Part shown: positions 38,606-47,519 of the stretch, piece by piece
Numbering within the stretch: the stretch's first letter is position 1
Layout: the number at the start of each line of letters is the position of its first letter
NCBI GenBank assembly: GCA_047971485.1
Contig: JBKDZR010000133.1
Span: 1 to 64,000, forward strand
DNA: 64,000 nucleotides
Direction of reading: 5' to 3'
From: JBKDZR01 sp047971485
GTDB lineage: Bacteria > Pseudomonadota > Alphaproteobacteria > Rhodobacterales > Rhodobacteraceae
The notes under the pieces: generated by a model
What the model was told of the DNA's origin: nothing
Databases searched by the model: none
The model's input: only the letters and a program-made list of their open reading frames with translations
Position numbers and translations under genes: made by a program

Positions 38606-38705
38606 GGGGCGTCCCTAGGCAGGTCCGTCAGACCTTTTCAAAGGAGAATGGCCTTTGCGACGCGGCGGCCCTGATGGGCCGTGTCCCGTGGATAAGGGGC
38701 AGGAC

Positions 38706-38716
38706 GGTTTTCAAAC
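38706..38716 (+). repeat. GGTTTTCAAAC repeat, copy 1 (before trkH)
   Basis: An 11-bp near-palindromic motif (GTTT-TC-AAAC core) 60 bases before the trkH start. Identical copies occur at 40285-40295 and 40359-40369 after trkH. Confidence 0.6.
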
Positions 38717-38776
38717 TGAAACACGCCGCCCATTGCTGTGCTTGACACTGCCATCTGCCCGCGCCAACGCTCGACC

Positions 38777-40222
38777 ATGATTGATTTTCGTCCTGTCGGC
38801 TATGTTGTGGGCCTGCTTGTTGCCGTGCTTGGCCTGACCATGGCCTTGCCACTTTTTCTGGACTGGCGTCAGGGCGATCCGAACTGGATGGCTTTTCTGG
38901 TCAGCGGGGCAATTGCGCTGGTCGGCGGAGGGGCGACGGCGCTGGCCTGTGCCAATGGCGCGCGCGAGGCGCTGACCATCCAGCAGATCTTTCTGCTGAC
39001 TACCGGTGTCTGGGTGGCGCTGCCGCTGTTCGGGGCGCTGCCCTTGGTTTTGGGCGCGCTGGATGCGCGCTATGTCGATGCCGTGTTCGAGGCCATGTCG
39101 GGCCTGACCACCACCGGATCGACGGTGTTTGCCGGGCTTGATGACATGCCGCGCGGGATTCTGCTGTGGCGGGGCATGCTGCAATGGTTCGGGGGGGTGG
39201 GCATTGTCGTTGTCGCCATGGTTTTCCTGCCCGAGCTGGGGGTCGGCGGGATGCAGATCTTCAAGTCCGAAGGTTTTGAGACAGAGGGCAAAATCCTGCC
39301 GCGTGCCAGCGAGATCGCCAAGCAGATCTCGGTGATCTATGTGATCCTGACCACCGTTTGTGCGATCACCTTTGCCGCCTTGGGCATGTCCGGGTTTGAC
39401 GCGGTGGTCCATGCCATGACCTCGGTCTCGACCGGGGGGTTTGCCAATTACGACAGTTCCTTCGGGGCCTTCGATGCGCAGATCCACTATGCGGCGGTGA
39501 TCTTCATGCTGATGTCGGCGCTGCCGTTCGTGCGCTATGTCCAGTTCGTCGCCGGATCGCCGCGCAACCTGATCCGGGACAGCCAGATCCGCGTCTTTCT
39601 GATCATTGTCTGGATCGCGACGTCAATGATCACCTCGTGGTTGTGGGTGAAAAACGGCATGACCGAGATTGCCTTTCGCGAGGCGCTGTTCAACGTCGTG
39701 TCGATCATTACCGGCACCGGCTATGCCAGCGCGGATTACGGACTTTGGGGCAGCTTTCCGGCGGTGGCCTTTTTCCTGATCGGACTGATCGGGGGCTGTG
39801 CCGGGTCTACCGCCTGTTCGATGAAGGTGTTCCGCTATCAGCTGCTTTTCGCCGCGATCAATGCGCAGATCCGCAATATCCACTGGCCCAATGGCATCTT
39901 TATCCCGCGTTACGAGGGCAAGCCCGTATCGGATGAGGTCATTTCCTCGGTCATGGTGTTCTTCGTCGCTTTCCTGCTGTTGCTGGGGGGGGTGGCGGTG
40001 CTGCTGGGGCTGACCGGGCTGGATTTCATCACGTCGGTTTCGGGGGCGGCGACGGCGATTGCCAATATCGGCCCGGGGCTGGGTCCCGAGATTGGCCCAT
40101 CGGGGAACTTTGCCGGGCTGAATGACGCGGCGAAGTGGATCCTGATCTTTTCGATGTTGCTGGGGCGGCTGGAATTGATGGCCGTTCTGGTCCTGTTCAT
40201 TCCCGCGTTCTGGCGTGTCTGA
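38777..40222 (+). CDS. trkH: TrkH-type potassium uptake protein
   Basis: 481 residues with about ten membrane helices. Four pore loops carry the selectivity-filter Gly: [35 protein letters not shown] and [12 protein letters not shown]. The cytosolic partner TrkA is not encoded in the window. The ATG at 38777 is chosen because [19 protein letters not shown] begins the first helix; the ribosome-binding site is poor, and a start about 13 codons earlier cannot be ruled out. The gene is flanked on both sides by copies of GGTTTTCAAAC. Confidence 0.94.
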   Translation: MIDFRPVGYVVGLLVAVLGLTMALPLFLDWRQGDPNWMAFLVSGAIALVGGGATALACANGAREALTIQQIFLLTTGVWVALPLFGALPLVLGALDARYVDAVFEAMSGLTTTGSTVFAGLDDMPRGILLWRGMLQWFGGVGIVVVAMVFLPELGVGGMQIFKSEGFETEGKILPRASEIAKQISVIYVILTTVCAITFAALGMSGFDAVVHAMTSVSTGGFANYDSSFGAFDAQIHYAAVIFMLMSALPFVRYVQFVAGSPRNLIRDSQIRVFLIIVWIATSMITSWLWVKNGMTEIAFREALFNVVSIITGTGYASADYGLWGSFPAVAFFLIGLIGGCAGSTACSMKVFRYQLLFAAINAQIRNIHWPNGIFIPRYEGKPVSDEVISSVMVFFVAFLLLLGGVAVLLGLTGLDFITSVSGAATAIANIGPGLGPEIGPSGNFAGLNDAAKWILIFSMLLGRLELMAVLVLFIPAFWRV

Positions 40223-40284
40223 ACCGGGCGCAGGCCCTGCGGTCGGGCCATCCTGATTGCGCCATTCCGGGGTCAGGTCCCAGG

Positions 40285-40295
40285 GGTTTTCAAAC
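40285..40295 (+). repeat. GGTTTTCAAAC repeat, copy 2 (after trkH)
   Basis: Exact copy of the motif at 38706-38716, located in the trkH-glyQ spacer, 85 bases before the glyQ start. Confidence 0.6.
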
Positions 40296-40358
40296 ACAGA
40301 CATGGACCGGGGCCCACGGTGCGTTGACGCCCCCCCCGGCCTTGCCTATGCAGAGGCC

Positions 40359-40369
40359 GGTTTTCAAAC
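40359..40369 (+). repeat. GGTTTTCAAAC repeat, copy 3 (before glyQ)
   Basis: Third exact copy, 74 bases after copy 2 and 11 bases before the glyQ start codon. Confidence 0.6.
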
Positions 40370-40380
40370 GGATCCCGCCC

Positions 40381-41310
40381 ATGACCAACATGCCCGACCG
40401 CCCCAAAAGCTTTCAGGACATCCTCCTGCGCCTTCAGACCTATTGGGCGGCCAAGGGATGCGCCATCCTTCAGCCCTATGACATGGAGGTCGGCGCCGGC
40501 ACCTTTCACCCGGCCACCACCCTGCGGTCTCTGGGCGGCAAGGCCTGGGCGGCGGCCTATGTGCAGCCCTCGCGGCGGCCCACCGATGGGCGCTATGGTG
40601 AGAACCCGAACCGGCTGCAGCATTATTACCAATACCAGGTGCTGATCAAACCCAGCCCGCCGGATCTGCAGGATCTCTATCTGGGATCGCTGGCAGCCAT
40701 TGGCATCGACATGGATCTGCACGATATCCGCTTTGTCGAGGATGACTGGGAAAGCCCCACCCTTGGGGCCTGGGGCTTGGGCTGGGAGGTCTGGTGCGAC
40801 GGCATGGAAGTGTCGCAATTCACTTATTTCCAGCAGGTTGGCGGCCATGATTGCCGCCCCGTCTCGGGTGAGCTGACCTACGGACTGGAACGGCTGGCCA
40901 TGTATGTGCTGGGCGTTGATCATGTGATGGACATGCCGTTCAACGATCCCGCTGCGCCGATCCCGCTGAGCTATGGCGATGTCTTCCGCCAGACGGAACA
41001 GGAGTTCAGCCGCTGGAATTTCGACGTGGCCGACACCGCGATCCTGCTGCGCCATTTCGATGAGGCCGAAGGCGAATGCCAGCGCATCCTGGACCAGCCC
41101 GCCGTGGATCCGAAAACCGGCAAGCGGATCATCATGGCCCACCCGGCCTATGATCAGTGCATCAAGGCCAGTCACCTGTTCAACCTGCTGGATGCGCGGG
41201 GCGTGATCTCGGTCACCGAACGGCAGGCCTATATCGGCCGGGTCCGGACGCTGGCCAAGCTGTGCGCCGATGCCTTCGTGCAGACCGAAGCCGCCGGGGC
41301 GGCATCATGA
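40381..41310 (+). CDS. glyQ: Glycyl-tRNA synthetase alpha subunit
   Basis: 309 residues. Catalytic subunit of the heterotetrameric Gly[37 protein letters not shown] (in part), [26 protein letters not shown] and [13 protein letters not shown] are highly conserved class II motifs. The start may be 40381 or three codons later. Its stop overlaps the start of the next small gene (ATGA), which is followed by glyS. Confidence 0.97.
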   Translation: MTNMPDRPKSFQDILLRLQTYWAAKGCAILQPYDMEVGAGTFHPATTLRSLGGKAWAAAYVQPSRRPTDGRYGENPNRLQHYYQYQVLIKPSPPDLQDLYLGSLAAIGIDMDLHDIRFVEDDWESPTLGAWGLGWEVWCDGMEVSQFTYFQQVGGHDCRPVSGELTYGLERLAMYVLGVDHVMDMPFNDPAAPIPLSYGDVFRQTEQEFSRWNFDVADTAILLRHFDEAEGECQRILDQPAVDPKTGKRIIMAHPAYDQCIKASHLFNLLDARGVISVTERQAYIGRVRTLAKLCADAFVQTEAAGAAS

Positions 41311-41777
41311 AGGGTAAACATGTTGGTATCGGGATCCTGGCCATTGCGGCGTTGGCCGGTGGCGGGATCTATTATTTGCAGGAATACCACTATTATGACC
41401 GGGTTGATGCCGCTGCGGTAACGATCCGTCTGACGCCGGTTCACGGTGGCCGCCCGCAGGCGATCCCGGTTTCCGGGCTTCAGGCGATTGATGCCGGCAG
41501 TTCACCGATCCGCTTTCGGGCGTGCTTCACCACCTCGCTTAGCACCGCGATGCTGACCGAGACCTACCAGCTTTATGATGCCGCCGAGCCCCTGACCGCC
41601 CCGCGCTGGTTCGACTGTTTCGATGCCGCCGAGATCGGGGCCGCTTTGGAAACCGGCGAGGCCGTGGCCTTTCTGTCCGAGGCCAATGTCGCCCCTGGTG
41701 TGGATCGCATCGTTGCCGCCTTTGATGATGGCCGGGCCTATGCCTGGACCCAGATTACCCCCGAATCCGCCGATTGA
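41307..41777 (+). CDS. Membrane-anchored conserved protein between glyQ and glyS (DUF6446-like)
   Basis: 156 residues. One N-terminal membrane helix ([20 protein letters not shown], about 5-24) and a periplasmic domain containing two Cys (RACFTT, WFDCFDA). The position between glyQ and glyS, with a 4-bp overlap to glyQ, matches a conserved arrangement in Rhodobacteraceae, where it is classed as DUF6446. Sometimes labelled a histidine kinase in databases, but no kinase motif is present. Function unknown. Confidence 0.8.
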   Translation: MKGKHVGIGILAIAALAGGGIYYLQEYHYYDRVDAAAVTIRLTPVHGGRPQAIPVSGLQAIDAGSSPIRFRACFTTSLSTAMLTETYQLYDAAEPLTAPRWFDCFDAAEIGAALETGEAVAFLSEANVAPGVDRIVAAFDDGRAYAWTQITPESAD

Positions 41778-41806
41778 CGCCTTAACCCGAAGACCCAGAG
41801 CCCCCC

Positions 41807-43867
41807 ATGCCCGACCTTCTGATCGAACTGTTCTCCGAAGAAATCCCGGCCCGCATGCAGGCGCGCGCGGCCGAGGATCTGAAAAAGCTGGTCACTGATG
41901 GCCTTGTCGAGGCCGGGCTGACCTATGAAGGTGCGCGCGCCTTTCATACGCCGCGCCGTCTGACCCTCAGCCTCCATGGCCTGTCCGGGCAAAGCGCCCG
42001 CAAGCGCGAGGAACGCAAGGGCCCGCGCACGGATGCCCCGGAAAAGGCGCTGGAGGGCTTCCTGCGCTCAACCGGGTTGACCCGTGATCAGCTTGAAACG
42101 CGCGAGGACAAGAAGGGTCACGTCTGGTTCGCGGTCATCGACATCCCGGGTCGTCCTGCAGCGGATATTGTGGCCGAGGTGCTGGAAGGGGTGATCCGCC
42201 GCTTTCCCTGGCCCAAATCCATGCGCTGGGGCGCGGGCGATCTGCGCTGGGTCCGCCCGTTGCATGGGGTCCTCTGTGTGCTCAGCGATGAGGCCGGCAC
42301 CCATATCGTTCCGCTGGAAATCGACGGTCTGCGGGCTGGCGATACGACCCGCGGACACCGGTTCATGGCGCCGGACAGTTTCGCCGTTACCGGGTTTGAC
42401 GATTACGCCGCTCGCCTGAAACGCGCCCATGTCGTGCTGGATGCCGCAGAACGGGCTGAACTCATCTGGCAGGCGGCTACCAATCAGGCCTTTGCCCAGG
42501 GGCTTGAGGTGATCGAGGATCGCGGCCTGCTGGCCGAGGTCGCCGGGCTGGTGGAATGGCCCGTGGTGCTGATGGGCGAGATCGACGCTGCCTTTCACGG
42601 GTTGCCCGCCGAGGTGTTGCAAACCTCGATGAAGGAACATCAAAAGTTCTTCTCGGTGCGCAATCCGGCGAGGGATGGGCAGATCACCCATTTCATTACC
42701 GTGGCCAACCGTGAAACCGTCGATGATGGTGCAACCATCCTGGCCGGTAACCGCAAGGTGCTGACCGCGCGGCTCTCGGATGCGCGGTTCTTCTGGGAAA
42801 ACGATTGCCGTGAGGCAAAGGCCGGGATGACGGCCTGGCTGGCCAAGCTCGATCAGGTGACGTTCCACGCCAAGCTGGGCAGCCAGGGGGAACGGATCGC
42901 CCGGATTGCCTCGCTGGCTGGGGAACTGGCGCCCATGGTTGGGGCCGACCCGGTGCAGGCCGGGCAGGCGGCGCGGCTGGCCAAGGCTGATCTGGCTTCG
43001 GAAATGGTCTATGAATTTCCAGAACTTCAAGGTGTTATGGGGCGCTATTACAGTTCTATGGCTGGGGCGCCTGATGCCGTTGCCGCCGCTGCACAGGATC
43101 ACTACGCGCCCCTTGGTCCCTCGGATGCGGTGCCCTCGGCGCCTGTTTCCATTGCCGTGGCACTGGCCGATAAGATCGACACGCTGACGGGTTTTTGGGC
43201 GATTGACGAAAAACCCACCGGCTCCAAGGATCCCTTTGCGCTTCGCCGTGCGGCGCTGGGGGTGATCCGGCTGGTGCTGGAAAACCGGCTGCGCTTCGGC
43301 CTGTCCGAGGCCTTCGCCCAAGCGCGGACCGAGGCCGATGGCACCGATCTTCTGGCCTTCTTCCACGATCGCCTCAAGGTCTACCTGCGTGATCGGGGCA
43401 TTCCCCATGACGTGATCGACGCTTGCCTGGCCATGCCCAACGCCGATGACCTGACGCTGCTGGTCGCCCGGGCCGAGGCGCTGGCCGCCTTCCTGAAAAC
43501 CGCCGATGGGGAAAACCTGGTCCAGGGGTTCAAGCGGGCCAACAATATCCTGGCTCAGGCCGAAGCCGCCGATGGGGTGGAATACAGCTTTGGCGCCGAT
43601 CCCGCACTTGCCGAGGGGGCTGAGGAAAAGGCCCTGTTCGCCGCGCTGTCAGCCAGGGGGCCGGAAATTGCTGCCGCTCTGACCGCCGAGGATTTTTCCG
43701 CCGCTATGGCCGGAATGGCCGCCTTGCGCGGGCCAGTGGATGCGTTTTTCGAGGCGGTCCAGGTCAATGCCGATAACCAGATTCTGCGGCGTAACCGCCT
43801 GAACCTTCTGCATGATATCCGCCGCACCTGCGGCCAGGTGGCCGATCTGTCCCGTTTGGGCGGTTAG
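41807..43867 (+). CDS. glyS: Glycyl-tRNA synthetase beta subunit
   Basis: 686 residues. It binds tRNA-Gly and is needed with GlyQ. The N-terminal MPDLLIELFSEEIPARMQ and LEIDGLRAGDTTRGHRF are diagnostic; DNA/RNA-contact and HD-like segments (TSMKEHQKFFSVR, ADKIDTLTGFWAIDEKPTGSKDPFALRR, in part) follow, and a DALR-type C-terminal anticodon-binding region closes the protein. Length is typical of alphaproteobacteria. Confidence 0.97.
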   Translation: MPDLLIELFSEEIPARMQARAAEDLKKLVTDGLVEAGLTYEGARAFHTPRRLTLSLHGLSGQSARKREERKGPRTDAPEKALEGFLRSTGLTRDQLETREDKKGHVWFAVIDIPGRPAADIVAEVLEGVIRRFPWPKSMRWGAGDLRWVRPLHGVLCVLSDEAGTHIVPLEIDGLRAGDTTRGHRFMAPDSFAVTGFDDYAARLKRAHVVLDAAERAELIWQAATNQAFAQGLEVIEDRGLLAEVAGLVEWPVVLMGEIDAAFHGLPAEVLQTSMKEHQKFFSVRNPARDGQITHFITVANRETVDDGATILAGNRKVLTARLSDARFFWENDCREAKAGMTAWLAKLDQVTFHAKLGSQGERIARIASLAGELAPMVGADPVQAGQAARLAKADLASEMVYEFPELQGVMGRYYSSMAGAPDAVAAAAQDHYAPLGPSDAVPSAPVSIAVALADKIDTLTGFWAIDEKPTGSKDPFALRRAALGVIRLVLENRLRFGLSEAFAQARTEADGTDLLAFFHDRLKVYLRDRGIPHDVIDACLAMPNADDLTLLVARAEALAAFLKTADGENLVQGFKRANNILAQAEAADGVEYSFGADPALAEGAEEKALFAALSARGPEIAAALTAEDFSAAMAGMAALRGPVDAFFEAVQVNADNQILRRNRLNLLHDIRRTCGQVADLSRLGG

Positions 43868-44023
43868 GTCAGGTTCGGGCGGCCGGGCGCGTCAGCGACC
43901 GGGGCGGGCGGGCCGGTCTCGATGGCCGGACCGCCCGCCACCCCTCTTGCCCTTCCTCTGAAACTGGTGCTTTCGCCGTCGGCGGCCATGGGGTACGCTT
44001 CGCCCCGGCAAGGAGGGGCGGCA

Positions 44024-46573
44024 TTGCAGAAACTTGCGACCTTCAAGGAATTCACCACGATAACCCCCTCGGCGGGGATCATCGTCGCGCAGCATGGCGG
44101 GCGGGCGAAATGCCTGCAACGCCTGATCCGCCTTGGTCTGCCCGTGCCCAAGACCATCGCGTTGTCCTTCGATACGGTTCAGGCGATCGCTGGCGGGCGG
44201 ATGCCGGATATCGACCGGATTCTCTCGGCCTTCGGTGCGGCGCCCCTGGTCAGTGTACGGCCCTCCAGCCAGGATCCCGACTGGGGAGGGCCGGAGGCAG
44301 CGCTGAATATCGGCATGAACGATCAGCGCCACCGGGCCATGTGCGACAGCCACGGTGAAGCCGCCGCCAGCGCGCTTTATCTGCGGTTTATCCAGACCTA
44401 TGCCGCGCAGGTGGCGCATCTCGACATATCGCTGTTCGATCGCGCCGCACCGGTCAATGCAGCCACCGTCACCACGGCCCTGGCCGCCTTTGAAACGGAA
44501 ACGGAACAGGCGTTCCCCCAGGATCCGGCCGAACAGCTGGCTGGCGTTCTGCGGGCCATGGCCAAGGCCTGGGACAGCACTTCGGCGCGTCTCCTGCGTC
44601 AGGCCAAGGGGGCGCCACCCGATGCCGGGCTGGGGCTGGTCGTGCAGGAAATGGCCCTGGGCGTGGGCGGGGGAGAAAGCGGATCGGGCGTCATCCAGTT
44701 CGTCAATCCGCAAACCGGGGCGCCCCAGATCACTGGCCGTTATCTGGGCCAAAGCCAGGGCCGCGATGCGTTGACCGGGCAGGTGGGCACGATCTATCTG
44801 ACACGCGATCCAAGGGGGGCCTCGCTTGAGGATCACTGCCCGTCCCTGTTCGACAGTCTTGTCGCGCACGGGGAAACCTGCCGCTCAAAGCTGCGCGACG
44901 AGATGCAGATCGAATTCACCATCGAGGCCGGTCGCCTGTCGATCATCGATGCGGTCCGCGTTCAGGGCAGCGCCCGCGCCGCAGTGCGAATCGCTGTGGC
45001 GCTGGCCGAGGATGAGGTGATTTCCCGCGAGGATGCCTTGCTGCGCATCCCTGCCCGGGCGTTGAACGAGATCCTGCACCCCATGGTCGATCCCCAGGCC
45101 CCGCGCCAACCGATCCTGCGCGGCATCGCCGCCAGCCCGGGAGCCGCCACGGGGCGGGTTGCGCTCAGTTCTGCCACGGCCCAGGCGTTCGCCGCCAAGG
45201 ATGAGGCCTGCATCCTGGTCAAACGCGAAACCGCCCCCGAAGATGTGCGCGGTATGCTGGCCGCGCGCGGGGTGATTACCGAACGCGGCGGCACCACCAG
45301 CCATGCGGCGGTGATCGCCCGGGGTCTGGGCGTGCCCTGTGTGGTCGGTGCCAATGCGCTGACCATCGACCGGCGCAGCGGCAAGATCGCCATTGCCGGT
45401 GGGCCGACGCTGAAAGAGGGGGATCTGGTCACCGTCGATGGCAGCAGCGGCGAGGTTCTGGCCGGCGCCGTGCCCCTGCTGGAACCCGCGCTGGACGGCA
45501 GTTTCGAAACCCTTCTGGGCTGGGCCGACGAGGTCCGCGATATCGGCGTGCGGGCCAATGCCGACACCCCCGAAGAGGCCAAGATCGCCCACAGCTTTGC
45601 CGCCGAGGGCATTGGCCTGTGCCGGACGGAACACATGTTCTTTCCGCTGGACCGGCTGACCACCATGCGCGAGATGATCTTTGCCGACACGCCCTCGGAA
45701 CGGGCGGCGGCATTGTCGCGCTTGCTGCCCATGCAGCGGACGGATTTCACCCGGCTGTTTCGCATCATGGCGGGCAAGCCCGTCTGCATCCGCCTGTTCG
45801 ATCCGCCGTTGCACGAATTCCTGCCCCATGACCGCCAGGGCATCACCGATCTGGCGGAATCCCTTGATCTGCCGGTGTCCGAGGTCAGCCGGCGCATCGA
45901 CGCGCTGTCGGAATTCAACCCGATGCTGGGCTTGCGGGGGGTGCGGCTGGGGATCATCTGGCCGGAAATCTACGCCATGCAGGCCCGCGCGATCTTTGAG
46001 GCGGTGCTGGAGGCACAGCAGGACGGTATTGAAATTGTTCCCGAAATCATGATCCCACTGGTCTCGGCGTGCCGCGAAGTGGAGTTGGTCAAGACCCAGG
46101 TCGAGGCGGTGGCCGCCGCCGTTCAGTCGGAACGGGGCGCGCCCTTCAGCTACCGGCTGGGGGTGATGGCCGAAACTCCGCGGGCCTGTTTGCGCGCCGA
46201 TGAAATCGCGGCCCATGCCAGTTTTCTGAGCTTCGGGACCAACGATCTGACCCAGATGACCTATGGGCTGTCGCGTGACGATGCGGGCAAGTTCATGGCG
46301 ACCTATGTGCGGCAGGGGGTTTTCGCCGAGGATCCCTTTCACCGGCTGGATATCGACGGGGTCGGCGAATTGCTGACCATCGGTGCGGCCCGGGGACGGG
46401 CGGTTTCGCCGGGTCTGACCCTGTCCTTATGTGGCGAACATGCCGGTGACAGCGAATCGATTGCCTTCTGTCGCAGCGCGGGTTTTGACTATGTGTCCTG
46501 TTCGCCATACCGGGTGCCGATCACCCGGCTGTTGGCCGCGCAAATTGCGCTAAAATCCGCTTATTCCCGTTAA
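44024..46573 (+). CDS. Divergent pyruvate phosphate dikinase / PEP-binding protein
   Basis: 849 residues if translation begins at TTG 44024, where AGGAGG lies seven bases upstream; in-frame ATGs at 43922 and 43988 have no ribosome-binding site. The swivelling phospho-His domain is intact (ERGGTTSHAAVIARGLGVP), as is the PEP-binding barrel: GLCRTEHMFF, SFGTNDLTQMTYGLSRDD and catalytic Cys in LSLCGEHAGD. The N-terminal ATP-binding part is divergent: where PPDK normally has a Ser-Met-Pro-Gly-Met-Met-Asp run, this has PDWGGPEAALNIGMND. The predicted reaction interconverts pyruvate and PEP; the nucleotide specificity is uncertain. Confidence 0.85.
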   Translation: MQKLATFKEFTTITPSAGIIVAQHGGRAKCLQRLIRLGLPVPKTIALSFDTVQAIAGGRMPDIDRILSAFGAAPLVSVRPSSQDPDWGGPEAALNIGMNDQRHRAMCDSHGEAAASALYLRFIQTYAAQVAHLDISLFDRAAPVNAATVTTALAAFETETEQAFPQDPAEQLAGVLRAMAKAWDSTSARLLRQAKGAPPDAGLGLVVQEMALGVGGGESGSGVIQFVNPQTGAPQITGRYLGQSQGRDALTGQVGTIYLTRDPRGASLEDHCPSLFDSLVAHGETCRSKLRDEMQIEFTIEAGRLSIIDAVRVQGSARAAVRIAVALAEDEVISREDALLRIPARALNEILHPMVDPQAPRQPILRGIAASPGAATGRVALSSATAQAFAAKDEACILVKRETAPEDVRGMLAARGVITERGGTTSHAAVIARGLGVPCVVGANALTIDRRSGKIAIAGGPTLKEGDLVTVDGSSGEVLAGAVPLLEPALDGSFETLLGWADEVRDIGVRANADTPEEAKIAHSFAAEGIGLCRTEHMFFPLDRLTTMREMIFADTPSERAAALSRLLPMQRTDFTRLFRIMAGKPVCIRLFDPPLHEFLPHDRQGITDLAESLDLPVSEVSRRIDALSEFNPMLGLRGVRLGIIWPEIYAMQARAIFEAVLEAQQDGIEIVPEIMIPLVSACREVELVKTQVEAVAAAVQSERGAPFSYRLGVMAETPRACLRADEIAAHASFLSFGTNDLTQMTYGLSRDDAGKFMATYVRQGVFAEDPFHRLDIDGVGELLTIGAARGRAVSPGLTLSLCGEHAGDSESIAFCRSAGFDYVSCSPYRVPITRLLAAQIALKSAYSR

Positions 46574-46732
46574 GCTCTGAAGGACCTGAAAATTAAGGGC
46601 TAATTTCGGGGTTCTTGTTAGGGTTGTGGTTTTTGGGCGGCGTTAACCCTTTTCGCCGGATCCGGGACTGCCCTCGCAGGATGCTTTCGGCTAGCAGTCT
46701 GCTGAAGAATTGTGAACGGAATATAAATCGTG

Positions 46733-47413
46733 ATGAAGTCGATCCGGGCCGGCGTCGTTGTCGTATCGGCCAGTTTTTTTGCATGCTCCGCCCAGGCCGG
46801 TGCGACGATCGGAACGTCGACCAATCCTGCCGCGACCCTGGAAACCAAATTGTCCACGCTGTTCGGGCAGGAGAAAATCGCTGTCAAGAAGACCGATACC
46901 TCGGATCTTCGTCGTCTGGTGATGCCTTCCCCGGAACGCCGCCCCGAAGTGCATGGTATCGAATACACCCGTGCCTGGGTGGCCGCGCGGCCCGATCCAG
47001 AACTGGGCAAGCAGGGCGACTGCCTGGCCGAGGCCCTCTATTTCGAGGCCCGGGGTGAAAGTGTGCGTGGGCAGTTTGCGGTGGCCGAGGTCATTCTCAA
47101 CCGGGTCGACAGTTCGCGTTACCCCGATACCGTCTGCGGTGTGATCAATCAAGGCACGGGTGCCAAGTTCCAGTGCCAGTTCACCTATACCTGCGATGGC
47201 CACCCCGAGGTGATGCACGAGAAAAAGGCCCTGCGTCAGGTGCGCAAGGTGGCTGCCGCCGCGTTGGCCGGTGCCCCGCGGACCCTGACCAAAGGGGCGA
47301 TGTTCTACCATACCACAGCGGTCAATCCGTCCTGGGCGCGCAAATTCGCCCGCACTGCCAGCATCGATTCACACCTGTTTTACCGGCGTGAGGCCCAGGT
47401 GGCCAAACGCTGA
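46733..47413 (+). CDS. SleB-like cell-wall hydrolase
   Basis: 226 residues. A signal peptide (MKSIRAGVVVVSASFFACSAQA, with Cys near the end) exports it. The catalytic Hydrolase_2 domain lies in about 95-215: CLAEALYFEARGES carries the catalytic Glu, VAEVILNRVDSSRYPDTVCGVI and CQFTYTCDG follow, and GAMFYHTTAVNPSW is conserved. Members cleave peptidoglycan glycan strands. The ATG at 46733 is preferred over an adjacent GTG. The spacer from ppdK holds an AGGGTT/AACCCT inverted repeat (46620-46650). Confidence 0.9.
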   Translation: MKSIRAGVVVVSASFFACSAQAGATIGTSTNPAATLETKLSTLFGQEKIAVKKTDTSDLRRLVMPSPERRPEVHGIEYTRAWVAARPDPELGKQGDCLAEALYFEARGESVRGQFAVAEVILNRVDSSRYPDTVCGVINQGTGAKFQCQFTYTCDGHPEVMHEKKALRQVRKVAAAALAGAPRTLTKGAMFYHTTAVNPSWARKFARTASIDSHLFYRREAQVAKR

Positions 47414-47424
47414 GCTGTGCGCTA

Positions 47425-47463
47425 GGGCTGCCCGTATCGACCACGTTCAGATACGGGAGGCCC
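47425..47463 (+). promoter_or_regulatory. Stem-loop in the folP leader
   Basis: CCCGTATC (47431-47438) and GATACGGG (47450-47457) form a perfect 8-bp stem with an 11-base loop, extended by GGGC (47425-47428) and GCCC (47460-47463). The right arm contains the GGGAGG ribosome-binding site of the short leader frame, so folding would hide it. No T run, so not an intrinsic terminator. Confidence 0.5.
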
Positions 47464-47465
47464 GC

Positions 47466-47519
47466 GTGACCGAAATAAGTTGGTGGCTTGCAGGTGTCGC
47501 CGGGGATCCAGGGCAATGA
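47466..47519 (+). CDS. Candidate 17-codon leader peptide before folP
   Basis: GTG at 47466 follows GGGAGG by five bases and encodes 17 residues including two adjacent Trp (MTEISWWLAGV...). Its TGA overlaps the folP ATG as ATGA. The strong ribosome-binding site and the overlap argue for translational coupling with folP. A chance frame is also possible: nothing is known of such a peptide in the folP context, and I recognise no homologue. Confidence 0.35.
   Translation: MTEISWWLAGVAGDPGQ

Noticed and set aside
47466..47519. Tryptophan attenuator
   Set aside because: Two Trp codons occur in the leader frame, but the downstream gene is folP, and no terminator/antiterminator pair is present.
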